DNA of 64,000 nucleotides from Streptomyces sp. CB03234 (GCF_001905885.1 NZ_LIYH01000008.1:248001-312000), one strand, 5' to 3'; counted from the first letter of the stretch, positions 33,101 through 41,895 are shown. Translations and numbers: made by a program. Notes: generated by a model not told the origin, from the letters alone.

Positions 33101-36100
33101 AGGATCGAGTGCGGGCGCAGATGCTGGTCGCCGCGCTGCCAGAAGCTCTCCAGGGTGCCGAAGACGGCGCTCAGCTGCTCCGTGTCGTGGGGTTCGAGGG
33201 CCAGCAGCAGTCCGCCCGGCGCCAGGAGGGTACGGACCCGGCGCAGCGCGGCGGCCACATCGGTGGTGGCGTGCAGGGCGTGCGCGGACACGACCAGGTC
33301 GAAGGCACCTTCGGTGAAGCCTTGCGACCCGGGGTCGGCGTTGAGGTCGAGGGTGCGGTAGTGGAGGAAGTCGTGGGCGGCGAAGCGGTGTTCGGCGCGG
33401 GTGAGGAAGGCGGCGGAGACGTCCGTGTACGTGTAGTGGGTGCGCTCCGGCGGCAGGAAGGGCAGCAGAGCGGCCGTGGTGCCGCCCGTTCCGGCGCCGA
33501 CCTCCAGGACCCGCAGCGGCCGGTCGCCCGGCCACGCTTCGACGAGGCCGCGCACCAGTGACTGGGCGACGCGGTTGTGGAACCGGGTCACCGGTGCGAG
33601 GTCGTAGGACTGTTCGTACGCGGAGCCGTCGGACGCCAGGAGCTCCAAGGGGTCACGGGTCCCGCGCAGAACCGCGTCCAGGTGCCGTGCCCGCCGGGCG
33701 TAGAGGGCCGCCTGGGAGCAGAAGGCCGGGTGGTCGGCCACGAACGCGCTCAGCAGTTCGGCGGCGCGGAAGGTGTCGGTCGTCAGGCGCCACCTGCCGT
33801 CCGGCAGGGACGACAGCAGGCCGTGCCGTTCCATCAGGGGCAGCATCAGCTTGACCAGGCGGCGGTGGCGCGTCTGGAGCCCGGCCGCCGTGAGCGTCCG
33901 CATGTCGAAGGCCGCGCCGGGCTCGGGCAGGAAGCCGCTCAGTACGTCGCCCCACAGATGGGCGAGGCCTTCCTTCGACGCGGTGACGAACGCCTCGTAG
34001 GGCGTTTCCCGCCAGGCGGTACGCAGCGCGGTGATCCGCTCGGCGGCCGCCGCCGCGATGCCGGACGGCGTGAGCGGCGGGAACACCGGCGCGGGGCCGT
34101 CGGGTCGGGGCGCGGCGCGCAGCACGGTGTGGCGCAGCATGACCGGTGCCGTCTCGGCCTCGGCGAGGCGCCGCAGCCGGCAGCCCTCCAGCTCCACGGT
34201 GACGGTGCCGTCCTCGTCGGTGACGGTGATGTCCCAGCAGACCTCGGCCGTGGTACGGGATCGCTCCCGCACGTGCACCAGGCCGGTGGCGCAGGGGGCG
34301 CGCCAGACGCGTACGGCACCGATGGCCGACGGCAGGTAGGCGGCCCTGGCGGCCGGGTCGTCGTACAGAAGGGGCGCTCCGGCCTGCAACGCGCCGTCCA
34401 GGAGGGCGGGGTGGGCCTCGTAGGGGGTCTCCTCGGCGGTGCCGTCCTCGTGCCGGTAGGAGGCGAGCACTTCGCCGCTGCCCACCCGCAGGTCCGTGAG
34501 CACCTGGAACGCGGTCCCGTACGTCAGGCCCGCACGGTCGCAGGCCCGGTAGTGGTCGGGGCCGCTGACGGTGCGCGGGCACCGGTCGCGTACGGCGGTG
34601 GCGTCGAGCGGCCGGGGGCGCGCGCCGAGCAGGGCGCGCACCCGGGCCCGTACGTGTACGCGCGGTTCGTCGCCACGTGCGTCGGTGCTGGTGACCGTGA
34701 GGACACCGTCGTCCGGTGTCACCGACACCTGCGTACCCAGCGACTCGGGGTCGGGCCACGGCACCGCGAGGGGGCGGTGGATCTGGACGTACGCCACCTC
34801 GGCCGGGGAGGCGAAGGCGCGCCGCCCGGCCGCCAGGGCCATCTCGACGTAGCCGGTCGCGGGCATGACGACGGTCCCGGCCACCCTGTGGTCGGCGAGC
34901 CAGGGGACGAGGGAGGGGTCCACCTGGCCGGACCACAGGGGCTGCGGCGCGGGGATCCGCTCGCCGAGCAGCGGGTGGTCGATCCGGCCGTTGCCGCCGG
35001 TGCGCAGCACCCAGTTCTCGGGGGCGCCGCTCCAGTGGCGTTCGCGCTGCCACGGGTACGCCGGCAGGTCGGCGGGGCGGGCGGGCCGCGGGAAGTGGCG
35101 GTCCCAGTCCACCCGGGCGCCCGCCGCGAGCAGTGCCGCCAGGGCGTCCGCCATCCCGGCCGGGCCGTCGGCGTCGCGGTGCAGTGTCGGTACGTACGTC
35201 ATGTGTGCGGCGCGCCGCAGGTAGGGGCGCAGCACCGGGTGCGGGCCGATTTCGAGGACGATGTCGGCGCCGTCGGCGAGGGCGCGGTCGACGGCCTGGG
35301 CGAACCGCACGGGTTCGCGGACGTTGCGCCACCAGTAGTCCGCGGTGAGTTCCTCGCCGGGGACGGGTTCGCCGGTGACGGTGGAGATCATCGGCAGCCG
35401 TGTCGCGGTGGGGGCGAGGCCCGTCAGGGCGTGCGCGAGCGGTTCGCGCAGTGCGTCCATGGCGCGGCTGTGGAACGCGTAGTCGAGGCCCAGGTCGCGG
35501 AAGAAGACCTGGCGGGAGGCGAGTTCCTCGCCGAGGGCGGCGAGGGCGTCGGGGTCTCCGGCGACGGTGACGTCCCGGCCGCTGTTGATCCCGGCGATCT
35601 CCAGCCGCCCTTCGTACGCGGCGAGGACCTCGCGTACGGAGGCCTCGCCGAGGCCCACGGCGGCCATCCGTCCGCTGCCCGCCGTGGCGGCCTGGGCGCG
35701 GCTGCGTTCGGCGATCACGCGGGCGGCGGAGGGCAGGTCCAGCGCCCCGGCGGCGTGGGCGGCGGCCACTTCGCCGACGCTGTGGCCGATGACGGTGGAG
35801 GGGCGCACGCCGCGTTCCGCGAGCAGGGCGACCAGGCCGGCCTGCACGGTGAACAGCATCGGCTGGGCGATCTCGGTGCGCTGCCAGTGGGTGCGGTCGC
35901 CGGTCTCCAGCCGCTTGGCCACCGACCATCCGAGGTGGGGGGCGAGGGCCGTGTCGACATCGTCGACGGCGGCTGCGAAGACCGGTTCGTGCGCCATGAG
36001 GTCGGCGGCCATGCCGGGCCATTGCGAGCCGTTGCCGGAGAAGACGAACGCCACCGTGCCGTTTCCGGTCGTCTCGCCGACGGCGCCGGCGGCGGCTTCG

Positions 36101-37698
36101 CCGGTGCGCCCCGGGTCGTCGCTGTCGCCGTCGCCCGGGAACAGTCGCGTCAGCCGGGCCGCCGCCTCCCGGGCCCCGCTCGCCAGGACGACGGCGCGGT
36201 GCGGGTGCGCGCTCCGCCGGAGGCACGTGGTGTGGGCCAGGTCGTAGAAGTCTCCCGGGTCGGCGGTGGCGAGGCGTTCCGCCACCCGGGCGGCCGCTTC
36301 GCGCAGCGCCTGTGCCGAGCGTGCGGAGACGAGCACCGGCAGCGGCCGGTCGCCGTCCGGTGCCGTGGCCTGCCGGGGCAGCGGGACGGTGACGGGCGGC
36401 GGGGTCAGGACGACGTGGGCGTTGGCACCGCCGAACCCGAAGGAGTTCACGCCCACGGCGGACCGCTCGGTCACCGTGACGGGATGGGGCTCGACGGCCG
36501 GGGCGAGCCCCAGGCCGGGGAAGTCGATGTCCGGGTGGAGCGGCGCGGCGTGCAGGGACGCGGGGACGTGCCCGTGGCGGAGGACCAGCAGGGCCTTGAA
36601 CAGGCCGGCCATGCCGGACGCGGGCTCCAGGTGCCCGAGGTTCGACTTGACGGAGCCCAGCGGCAGCGCGCCCACGCTGCGGCGCCGCCCCAGCGCGTGG
36701 CCGACGGCGCGGGCCTCGACGGGGTCACCGGCCGGGGTGCCCGTGCCGTGGGCCTCGAAGTACACCAGGTCGTCGGGGTCCACTCCCGCCTCCGCGTAGA
36801 CGGAGCGCAGCAGTGCCTCCTGTGCCGACGCGCTGGGCAGCGCCACGCCCTGCGTCCTGCCGTCACAGTTGCTGCCCGAGCCGGCGATCACGGCGTGGAC
36901 GCGGTCGCCGTCGGCCAGGGCGTCGGACAGGCGCTTGAGGACCACCACTCCCCCGCCCTCGGCGCGTACGAAACCGTCGGCCTCGGCGGAGAACGCCGCG
37001 CACCGCTCGCGCCGCGACAGCATTCCCGCCTGGGAGAAACCCACGTAACAGAGAGGACTGATCAGGACGTTGACGCCACCGGCCAGTACCGTACGGCCGC
37101 CGCCCTCCTTCAGGAAGCGGCATGCCCGGTCCAGCGCCACCAGGGAGGAGGAGCAGGCCGTGTCGATCGCCATGCTGGGCCCGCGTACGTCCAGGAAATG
37201 GGAGAGGCGGTTGGCCCCGAGGGCGGCGGCGCCGCCGACCATGGTGTACGGGTTCACGCCGGCCGTCAGCGAGAGCTGCAACGTGCCGTACGAATGGTCG
37301 GACATTCCGATGAACACACCGGTATCCGAACCGGTGAGTGACGAGGCCGGGATTCCGGCGTCGTCCAGCGCCTCGACCGCCATTTCCAGCAGCAGCCGGT
37401 GCTGGGGGTCCAACTGCGCCGCCTCCCTGGGGGAGATGCCGAAATATCCCGCGTCGAATCCGGCGACATCGGAAAGGAATCCGCCCGCGGCCGTGTACGC
37501 CTTTCCGGGCCGCGGCGTACGCCTGTCGACGAACCGCGGCACGTCGAAGCGGTCGTCCGGCACCTGGCCCACCAGGTCCCGCCCGTCCCGCAGGGCACCC
37601 CACAGGCCGCTCAAGTCGTTGATGTCACCCGGCAGTCGGCATCCGACACCGACCACAGCCACGGCACCGTCAGAACCGTCGACGTCGGTAAATCCCAT
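30100..37698 (-). CDS. Single-module fully reducing C-methylating type I PKS
   Basis: 2532 residues; GGAAGG precedes ATG 37698. Domains in order: KS about 12-432 (Cys182 in TACSSSL, His317, His356), AT about 548-870 (Ser640 in GHSVGEV, YAFH at 740-743), DH about 905-1190 (His937 in HRVAGTVVMP, Asp1101 in HPALLDGALQ), C-methyltransferase about 1270-1560 (LEVGAGTGGT near 1398), ER about 1825-2145 (GGAGGIGLAT), KR about 2165-2400 (TGGLGGFGA, Tyr2314, Asn2318), and ACP with Ser2474 in DYGLDSLMG. All catalytic residues I looked for are present. No loading module, second module or thioesterase. The layout equals that of fungal highly reducing PKSs, so it is probably iterative, making a methyl-branched reduced chain. 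YAFH sits between malonyl (HAFH) and methylmalonyl (YASH) signatures. Confidence 0.93.
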   Translation of the reverse strand: MGFTDVDGSDGAVAVVGVGCRLPGDINDLSGLWGALRDGRDLVGQVPDDRFDVPRFVDRRTPRPGKAYTAAGGFLSDVAGFDAGYFGISPREAAQLDPQHRLLLEMAVEALDDAGIPASSLTGSDTGVFIGMSDHSYGTLQLSLTAGVNPYTMVGGAAALGANRLSHFLDVRGPSMAIDTACSSSLVALDRACRFLKEGGGRTVLAGGVNVLISPLCYVGFSQAGMLSRRERCAAFSAEADGFVRAEGGGVVVLKRLSDALADGDRVHAVIAGSGSNCDGRTQGVALPSASAQEALLRSVYAEAGVDPDDLVYFEAHGTGTPAGDPVEARAVGHALGRRRSVGALPLGSVKSNLGHLEPASGMAGLFKALLVLRHGHVPASLHAAPLHPDIDFPGLGLAPAVEPHPVTVTERSAVGVNSFGFGGANAHVVLTPPPVTVPLPRQATAPDGDRPLPVLVSARSAQALREAAARVAERLATADPGDFYDLAHTTCLRRSAHPHRAVVLASGAREAAARLTRLFPGDGDSDDPGRTGEAAAGAVGETTGNGTVAFVFSGNGSQWPGMAADLMAHEPVFAAAVDDVDTALAPHLGWSVAKRLETGDRTHWQRTEIAQPMLFTVQAGLVALLAERGVRPSTVIGHSVGEVAAAHAAGALDLPSAARVIAERSRAQAATAGSGRMAAVGLGEASVREVLAAYEGRLEIAGINSGRDVTVAGDPDALAALGEELASRQVFFRDLGLDYAFHSRAMDALREPLAHALTGLAPTATRLPMISTVTGEPVPGEELTADYWWRNVREPVRFAQAVDRALADGADIVLEIGPHPVLRPYLRRAAHMTYVPTLHRDADGPAGMADALAALLAAGARVDWDRHFPRPARPADLPAYPWQRERHWSGAPENWVLRTGGNGRIDHPLLGERIPAPQPLWSGQVDPSLVPWLADHRVAGTVVMPATGYVEMALAAGRRAFASPAEVAYVQIHRPLAVPWPDPESLGTQVSVTPDDGVLTVTSTDARGDEPRVHVRARVRALLGARPRPLDATAVRDRCPRTVSGPDHYRACDRAGLTYGTAFQVLTDLRVGSGEVLASYRHEDGTAEETPYEAHPALLDGALQAGAPLLYDDPAARAAYLPSAIGAVRVWRAPCATGLVHVRERSRTTAEVCWDITVTDEDGTVTVELEGCRLRRLAEAETAPVMLRHTVLRAAPRPDGPAPVFPPLTPSGIAAAAAERITALRTAWRETPYEAFVTASKEGLAHLWGDVLSGFLPEPGAAFDMRTLTAAGLQTRHRRLVKLMLPLMERHGLLSSLPDGRWRLTTDTFRAAELLSAFVADHPAFCSQAALYARRARHLDAVLRGTRDPLELLASDGSAYEQSYDLAPVTRFHNRVAQSLVRGLVEAWPGDRPLRVLEVGAGTGGTTAALLPFLPPERTHYTYTDVSAAFLTRAEHRFAAHDFLHYRTLDLNADPGSQGFTEGAFDLVVSAHALHATTDVAAALRRVRTLLAPGGLLLALEPHDTEQLSAVFGTLESFWQRGDQHLRPHSILLARDQWPPLLEECGFTDVVLSGDDRQPARDDYSVLLAAAPAAEGPAGPAPLPAPDGHTAWIVAVESERETATGRAVAEQLRQASSEAPATVTTLVADTAPESYARLLTTGAQEVVLTLLFAEPETDPAGMTAQATRRAALLRAVASACRDDLPEGVTVRLWLVTRPSGLFPAPENPAFPGDAPVWGMARSLANEQPALGIRRVSLERCGEPDTDARRLAAELLAPGDEDEIVLTRNGRFVPRETHTRPGLVPQTAHTPSAASPVTAPASVPASAAVAAPVAAPTDAYTLRVCDPGLHYRLTWQRTTPARPGPGQVAVAVRAAGLNYRDTLNANGLLPQEAVENTPSAQGPGLECAGVVTEVGPGVTRWAVGDRVFGLAPAALASHTVTSEEALGRIPEGMGFAEAATLPVVHATVHHSLHRLARLAPGETVLVHGGAGGIGLATLQYARSCGARLIATAGSEAKRDWLHALGVAHVLDSRSLDFAPEVRRITDGAGVDVVVNSLAGEAIARSMDLLRPGGRFIELGKRDIYENKPLSLRPFNHNIAFFGVDLNTLPPEAPGNGRLFAEVSDRVAAGTYRPLPHSAYPAARVDEAFRLLQHSRHIGKVVVTFDPLDEPVQVTAGGPAPALDPSGTYLVTGGLGGFGAATATRLAELGARHLALVSRRGDRAPEAAAVLARLSERGVKATAYAADVTDPDAVRRLLRDIDATGHVLRGLVHCAMHLDDARLTELTDERVGAVLAPKTTGGALLDLLTRDRALDLFLAYSSLTASLGNITQAPYAAGNAYLEALARHRRAAGLPATTIAWGVIGEAGYVARHDMEQSLARAGMVSLTPREAFTAAGALPAGETAVAGVERCDWARAKDLFPLLTGPRFHRLVPDDTDDTSRPHADVLRELARMAPEDAEAAVTAMLATLLAGVLHMSGDELDPRRRLEDYGLDSLMGAELLVAVRNRFDLLISPAELMGSGLTLADVARLVHQRLSLRPDDGAEAGRRPAGR

Positions 37699-37816
37699 GA
37701 ATATGCCTTCCGTAGGAGTACACGGCCGTGGGGCATCACAGTCCTCGAATCTTCAACCTACGGCCGTCGGCGCAACGCGTTCGGCGCACACGCCGGGCTC
37801 CTCCGGATCGGGAAAC

Positions 37817-37835
37817 TTCCCTCCTTTGGAGGGAA
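37817..37835. promoter_or_regulatory. Inverted repeat TTCCCTCC-TTT-GGAGGGAA
   Basis: Perfect 8-bp arms around three bases in the PKS/KSIII divergent promoter. It shares its right end with the next palindrome, so both cannot be occupied or folded at once. Confidence 0.55.
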
Positions 37836-37853
37836 TACGATGTCCGTATTCCC
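37831..37853. promoter_or_regulatory. Inverted repeat GGGAATACG-N5-CGTATTCCC
   Basis: Perfect 9-bp arms with a 5-base spacer (23 bp in all), centred 53 bases before the KSIII start and 144 before the PKS start. The size and symmetry suit a dimeric activator or repressor; the LAL regulator encoded nearby is the first candidate. Confidence 0.6.
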
Positions 37854-37894
37854 GGACTGATCCGGTACGGCTCCGAAATCGATACCGTGGCGCA

Positions 37895-38920
37895 ATGCTG
37901 CCTCCCACACGCGCCCGGCTCTCCGGTCTCGCGGTCTCGCTTCCCGCCCAGTACCGGACCATGGAAAAGACCCGCGAGGAGATCGCGCGTCAGAGCCCCT
38001 TCGTCCCGCCTCCGGGTGCGCTCGAAGACCTCACCGGTATCCGTGGGGTACATGTCAGGGAAGCGGGTGAGCAGGCCTCGGATCTCGCCGTCTCCGCCGC
38101 CACAAAGGCCATGGCGGAAGCGGGCGTCGGCGCCGGGGACCTCGATCTGCTGCTGTTCGCGTCGTGCTGCCAGGACCTCATCGAGCCGGCCACCGCGCAC
38201 ATCGTGGCCGCCAAACTCGGCGCCGGCTGCCCGGTGTTCGACGTCAAGAACGCGTGCAACAGCGTGCTCAACGCGCTGGAAGTGGCAAGCGCCTTCATCG
38301 AGTCGGGCCGGTACGCCACGGTACTCATCGCCTGCGGGGAAACCCCCACCATGACCACCCGCTGGCGCGTGCCCGACCAGGAGGCGTTCCTCCGCGCCCT
38401 GCCCGGGTACACCCTGTCCGACGCCGGAGCCGCCCTCCTCCTGACCGCCGGACCGGCCGGCGCCGACGACCCGGGCGTACTGACCACCCACTTCGGGGCC
38501 GACTCCACCGCCTGGGACGCGTGCACCGTGGAGAGCGGCGGCTCGCTGCACTTCCGCCCGGCCGACGACGAGCCCACCTACATCCGGCTCAACGGCGACC
38601 TGCTGCGCAGCGCCGCCCTCGACATGGCGCCCCGGGCCTTCGGCCGCGTACCGGAGGAGCTGCGGCGGGCCCGGGAGAGCGCGTTCATCGCCTTCCACCA
38701 GATCTCGCGCCGGCAGTACGACGAAGTCCTCACCGCCCTCGACCTGCCCGCCGACCGCTGCCTGCCGACGGTGGCCGACCACGGCAACACCGCGTCCGCC
38801 TCGCTCCCCCTCCAGCTCGTCCGTGCCCGGGAGAGCGACCGGACCGAACCCGGCGACCAGGTCGCCCTCATCGGCATGGCGAGCGGATTCAGCGCCGGAC
38901 TGGCGATCATCCGGCTGTGA
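37895..38920 (+). CDS. KSIII-like 3-oxoacyl-ACP synthase / acyltransferase
   Basis: 341 residues from ATG at 37895. FabH-fold enzyme with a full triad: Cys121 in DVKNACNSV, His268 in AFHQISRRQ and Asn298 in DHGNTASAS. The usual HQAN is HQIS, suggesting a specialised member such as the CerJ-type ester-forming or starter-unit enzymes. There is no ribosome site, and GATACC at 37881-37886 could serve as a -10 for a leaderless message. It is divergent from the PKS, which lacks a thioesterase; it may prime the PKS or release its chain by acyl transfer. Its end overlaps the LAL gene by 14 bases. Confidence 0.85.
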   Translation: MLPPTRARLSGLAVSLPAQYRTMEKTREEIARQSPFVPPPGALEDLTGIRGVHVREAGEQASDLAVSAATKAMAEAGVGAGDLDLLLFASCCQDLIEPATAHIVAAKLGAGCPVFDVKNACNSVLNALEVASAFIESGRYATVLIACGETPTMTTRWRVPDQEAFLRALPGYTLSDAGAALLLTAGPAGADDPGVLTTHFGADSTAWDACTVESGGSLHFRPADDEPTYIRLNGDLLRSAALDMAPRAFGRVPEELRRARESAFIAFHQISRRQYDEVLTALDLPADRCLPTVADHGNTASASLPLQLVRARESDRTEPGDQVALIGMASGFSAGLAIIRL

Positions 38921-41729
38921 CGTCCTGTTCCTCCCGGGCCACCAGACGGGACAGTTCGACGCGGGAGCGCACCCCGAGGAGCGAGAAGACGTTGCGCAGG
39001 TGGTGGTCGACGGTACGGGGGCTGATGGACAGCCGCAGCGCCACCTCGCGGTTGGTCGCCCCTTCGGCGACGCACCGGGCGATCCGGAGCTGCTGCGGAG
39101 TGAGGCACGCCAGCGGACCGGCCGCCTCCCGTGCGGCGGCAGCGCCGGTGGCGCGCAGTTCGGCCCGGGTCTGCTCGGCCCATACCCGGGCACCGGAGCG
39201 CTCGAAGGCGTAGAGCGCGTCCTTGAGCCGGCCCCTGGCCTCACGCGGCCTTCGCCGCCGCCGCAGCCACTTGCCGTACAGCAGCAGGGTACGGGCGCGC
39301 TCGAAGTCGCCGCCCCCGCGTTCGTGCCGGGTGAGGGCGTCCGCGTAGAGGGCCTCGGTCTCCCCCGGCGGGGCCAGCAGGGCGCGGCAGCGGGCGAGCT
39401 GGGCGGGGGCCTGCGGGTCGCCGCCCACCGCCGCCCAGAGGGCGAACTCCTCGACGGCGGTGCGCGCGTCGGCGCCCGGCTCGCCCGCGAGCACGGCGGC
39501 CTCGACGAAGCAGGGCGCCATGAGCATCCGTACGGCGAAGTGACCGCGCCGGTGCCCCGGCCGCACCAGGGGGCCCAGCCGGGAGGCGGCGTCCAGGGCC
39601 AGGCCCCGCCCCAGGTCCGCCCGGGCGCGGGCCCATTCGGCGAGGCTCGCGGCCTGGGCGAGCCCATGGGGACCGGCGACCGCCAGGGCGGCGTCGGTGT
39701 GCGCCGTGAGCGCCGCGCCGTCACCCTCGATGGAGGCCACCAGGGCGAGGGCGGCGTGGTGGTGGGCCACGACGTTGCGCTGGCCCGCGCGGTGCGCGGC
39801 GCGCAGGCCCTCTTCGGCGTGGGCACGGGCGCGGGTGTGCCGCCCGGCCCGCAGCTCCGCGTAGGCGAGGTGTTCGAGGGCTTGGGGTACGAGGGTGGCG
39901 ATGCCCCGTGCCCGGGCCGCCGCCAGTGCCCGGGCGTTGACGTGGCAGGCGGTGGTGGTGTCGCCGAGCACGAGCGCCGCGACCCCGGCGCGCAGCAGCC
40001 CGGCCGGGTCGTCGTCGTTCCCGGCCCGCTCCAGCACCCGCCGCAGCGGGCCGCGCGCCTCGCCGAACCGGCCGCTGAGCGCGGCCAGCATCCCGGTCCG
40101 GTAGTCGTCGGTTTCGTGGCCGTCGGTCCCGTGGCCGTCGGCCCGGTGGCCGTCCCGGCCGGGTGCGGGGGCGACCGGGCCCTGTCCGCCGAGGGCGGCC
40201 AGACAGCCCTGGACGTCGCCCGCGGCCCACGCCGCCTCCATGGCGCCGAACCGGGCCGTCCGGGCGCCCTCCGGGTCGTACGGGTCGAGCAGTGCGGCCG
40301 CCAGGAGCAGCGCCTCGTGCGCGTCGCCCACGGGGCCGTCGCGCAACGCGAGGGTGCCGCGTACGAGTTCGGTGCCGCCCCGCACCGCGTCGTGCGCCGC
40401 CGCGCCCTCGCGGGCCGCCGCCAGCAGCTCCCTGGCCCGGCGCGGGCGGCCGCCCAGCCTGGCGTACTCGGCGGCGGCCGTCAGCCCGGCCGCGCGGGCG
40501 CTGTCCGTGGCGGTGAGGTCGGCCGCGCGGGCGAACGCCAGCGACCGCTGTAAAGGATCCGCCCGTCCGTCCGGGGCGGCCGCGGCGGACGCGAGCTCGG
40601 CGGCGAGCCGGGGATCGGGGCCGTCGGCGGCCAGGGCGCGGTGCGACAGGTGGGCCAGCCGGTGGCGCTCCGCGTCCAGGGCGTCCGCGAGCAGCGTGTG
40701 CGCCGCGCGCCGGCGGGAGAGCGGGGCGCCGAGGTGGACGGCGCGGCGCACGAGGGGGTCGTCGAACCGGATGCGGTTCCCTGCGCTGCGCGCCACGCCG
40801 GCCGCCTCGGCGGTGTCCAGCGCGGCCGGGTCGAGACCGGCGGCGCGGGCGGCCCGCAGCACCAGGGACGCGTCGGCGCCCGAGCCGTCCGGGTGCTGCT
40901 CGTGGGCGGCGGCGACCAGGAGGAGCAGGTCGCGGGTGGGGGGCGGCAGTTCGGCCAGCCGGGCGCCCACGACACGCAGCAGAGCCGGTCCGTCGGCGAG
41001 CGGCCTGGGCAGCGGGGCGTGCCCGGACAGCTGGGACCCGGACAGCCGGTCGACGAGGGCGGTGAGCAGGGCCGGGTTGCCCTCGGCCTCGTACAGCAGT
41101 TCCTCGCGTACGAGCGGGTCGGTGGCGCCGCCGGTCAGCTCGTCCAGCAGCGCGCCCGCGGCGTGTTCGGTGAGCGGGCCGAGGCGCAGGAGGGGCAGCC
41201 CGGCGAAGTCGGGGGCGCCGGCCCGGTGGGCGGACACCGACAGCAGCAGGCCGACGGCCGGTACGGACTCCACGCGGCGGGCGGCGAAACCGAGGGCGGC
41301 GCGCGAGGGCGGGTCCCACAGGTGCGCGTCGTCGACGCAGACCAGGAGGGGCCGGTGCGTCCACGTACGCCGCAGCAGGTCCAGGAGGCACAGGAGGCCG
41401 GCGGGCGGGAGGGCGGTGGGCGGCAGGCCGGTGGGCGGGCCGCCCGCGCCGACCGGGAGGGGCGCGGTGCTCAGCAGCGCGTGTACTCCGCTGTGGGCGA
41501 GGTGGCGCTCGGCGGGGGCGGCGCGGGTGTGCAGGACGGGTCCGGCGTCGAAGTCCCGTACCGCCCGGTCCAGGAGCGCGGTACGTCCGAGGCCCGGCTC
41601 CCCGGTGAGCAGCAGCACTCCTGACCGGCCGGACAGCAGGCGTCCCGACAGGGCGGCCACGGCGTCCAGTTCGGCGTCGCGGCCGAACAGTCGCGGCGAG
41701 GTCGCGGCGGCGGTCGTCTTCGTGGTCAC
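38907..41729 (-). CDS. LAL-type LuxR-family transcriptional regulator
   Basis: 940 residues from GTG at 41729 (VTTKTTAAATSPRLFGRD); a GTG three codons upstream is possible, and neither has a ribosome site. Walker A region LLLTGEPGLGRTALL near residue 42 has Arg where Lys is usual; Walker B is LLVCVDDAHLWD. A long helical TPR-like middle follows, then a C-terminal LuxR HTH (LTPQQLRIARCVAEGATNRE, ISPRTVDHHLRNVFSLLGV). Codon 393 (40551-40553) is TTA, so production needs the bldA tRNA. As the only regulator in the PKS cluster it is the likely pathway activator. A CGTTAC-N6-GTAACG repeat lies just upstream. Confidence 0.88.
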   Translation of the reverse strand: MTTKTTAAATSPRLFGRDAELDAVAALSGRLLSGRSGVLLLTGEPGLGRTALLDRAVRDFDAGPVLHTRAAPAERHLAHSGVHALLSTAPLPVGAGGPPTGLPPTALPPAGLLCLLDLLRRTWTHRPLLVCVDDAHLWDPPSRAALGFAARRVESVPAVGLLLSVSAHRAGAPDFAGLPLLRLGPLTEHAAGALLDELTGGATDPLVREELLYEAEGNPALLTALVDRLSGSQLSGHAPLPRPLADGPALLRVVGARLAELPPPTRDLLLLVAAAHEQHPDGSGADASLVLRAARAAGLDPAALDTAEAAGVARSAGNRIRFDDPLVRRAVHLGAPLSRRRAAHTLLADALDAERHRLAHLSHRALAADGPDPRLAAELASAAAAPDGRADPLQRSLAFARAADLTATDSARAAGLTAAAEYARLGGRPRRARELLAAAREGAAAHDAVRGGTELVRGTLALRDGPVGDAHEALLLAAALLDPYDPEGARTARFGAMEAAWAAGDVQGCLAALGGQGPVAPAPGRDGHRADGHGTDGHETDDYRTGMLAALSGRFGEARGPLRRVLERAGNDDDPAGLLRAGVAALVLGDTTTACHVNARALAAARARGIATLVPQALEHLAYAELRAGRHTRARAHAEEGLRAAHRAGQRNVVAHHHAALALVASIEGDGAALTAHTDAALAVAGPHGLAQAASLAEWARARADLGRGLALDAASRLGPLVRPGHRRGHFAVRMLMAPCFVEAAVLAGEPGADARTAVEEFALWAAVGGDPQAPAQLARCRALLAPPGETEALYADALTRHERGGGDFERARTLLLYGKWLRRRRRPREARGRLKDALYAFERSGARVWAEQTRAELRATGAAAAREAAGPLACLTPQQLRIARCVAEGATNREVALRLSISPRTVDHHLRNVFSLLGVRSRVELSRLVAREEQDVTAG

Positions 41730-41737
41730 ACCGGCCA

Positions 41738-41755
41738 CGTTACTTGCGCGTAACG
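41738..41755 (-). promoter_or_regulatory. CGTTAC-N6-GTAACG inverted repeat at the LAL gene start
   Basis: Perfect 6-bp arms with a 6-base spacer, ending nine bases before the proposed GTG. It may be an autoregulatory site. Confidence 0.45.
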
Positions 41756-41895
41756 CGGGTCGGAAGCCTTGCGTCCGACGGCTGCGCGGGGACGCCCGTA
41801 CCCTTGTGACGTGGGGAAACGGCATGCCGGATGCCCTGCGGATGGGCCCGCTCCCAACGGCGGTGCGGCAACTCTGTGCGTGTGCACAACGTGCG

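Noticed and set aside
33577..37341. A 1254-codon open frame on the plus strand opposite the PKS (and an 899-codon one at 30163-32862)
   Set aside because: Antisense frame kept open by GC-rich third positions; no motifs, Gly/Arg/Gln-rich composition, and the minus strand carries a complete PKS.
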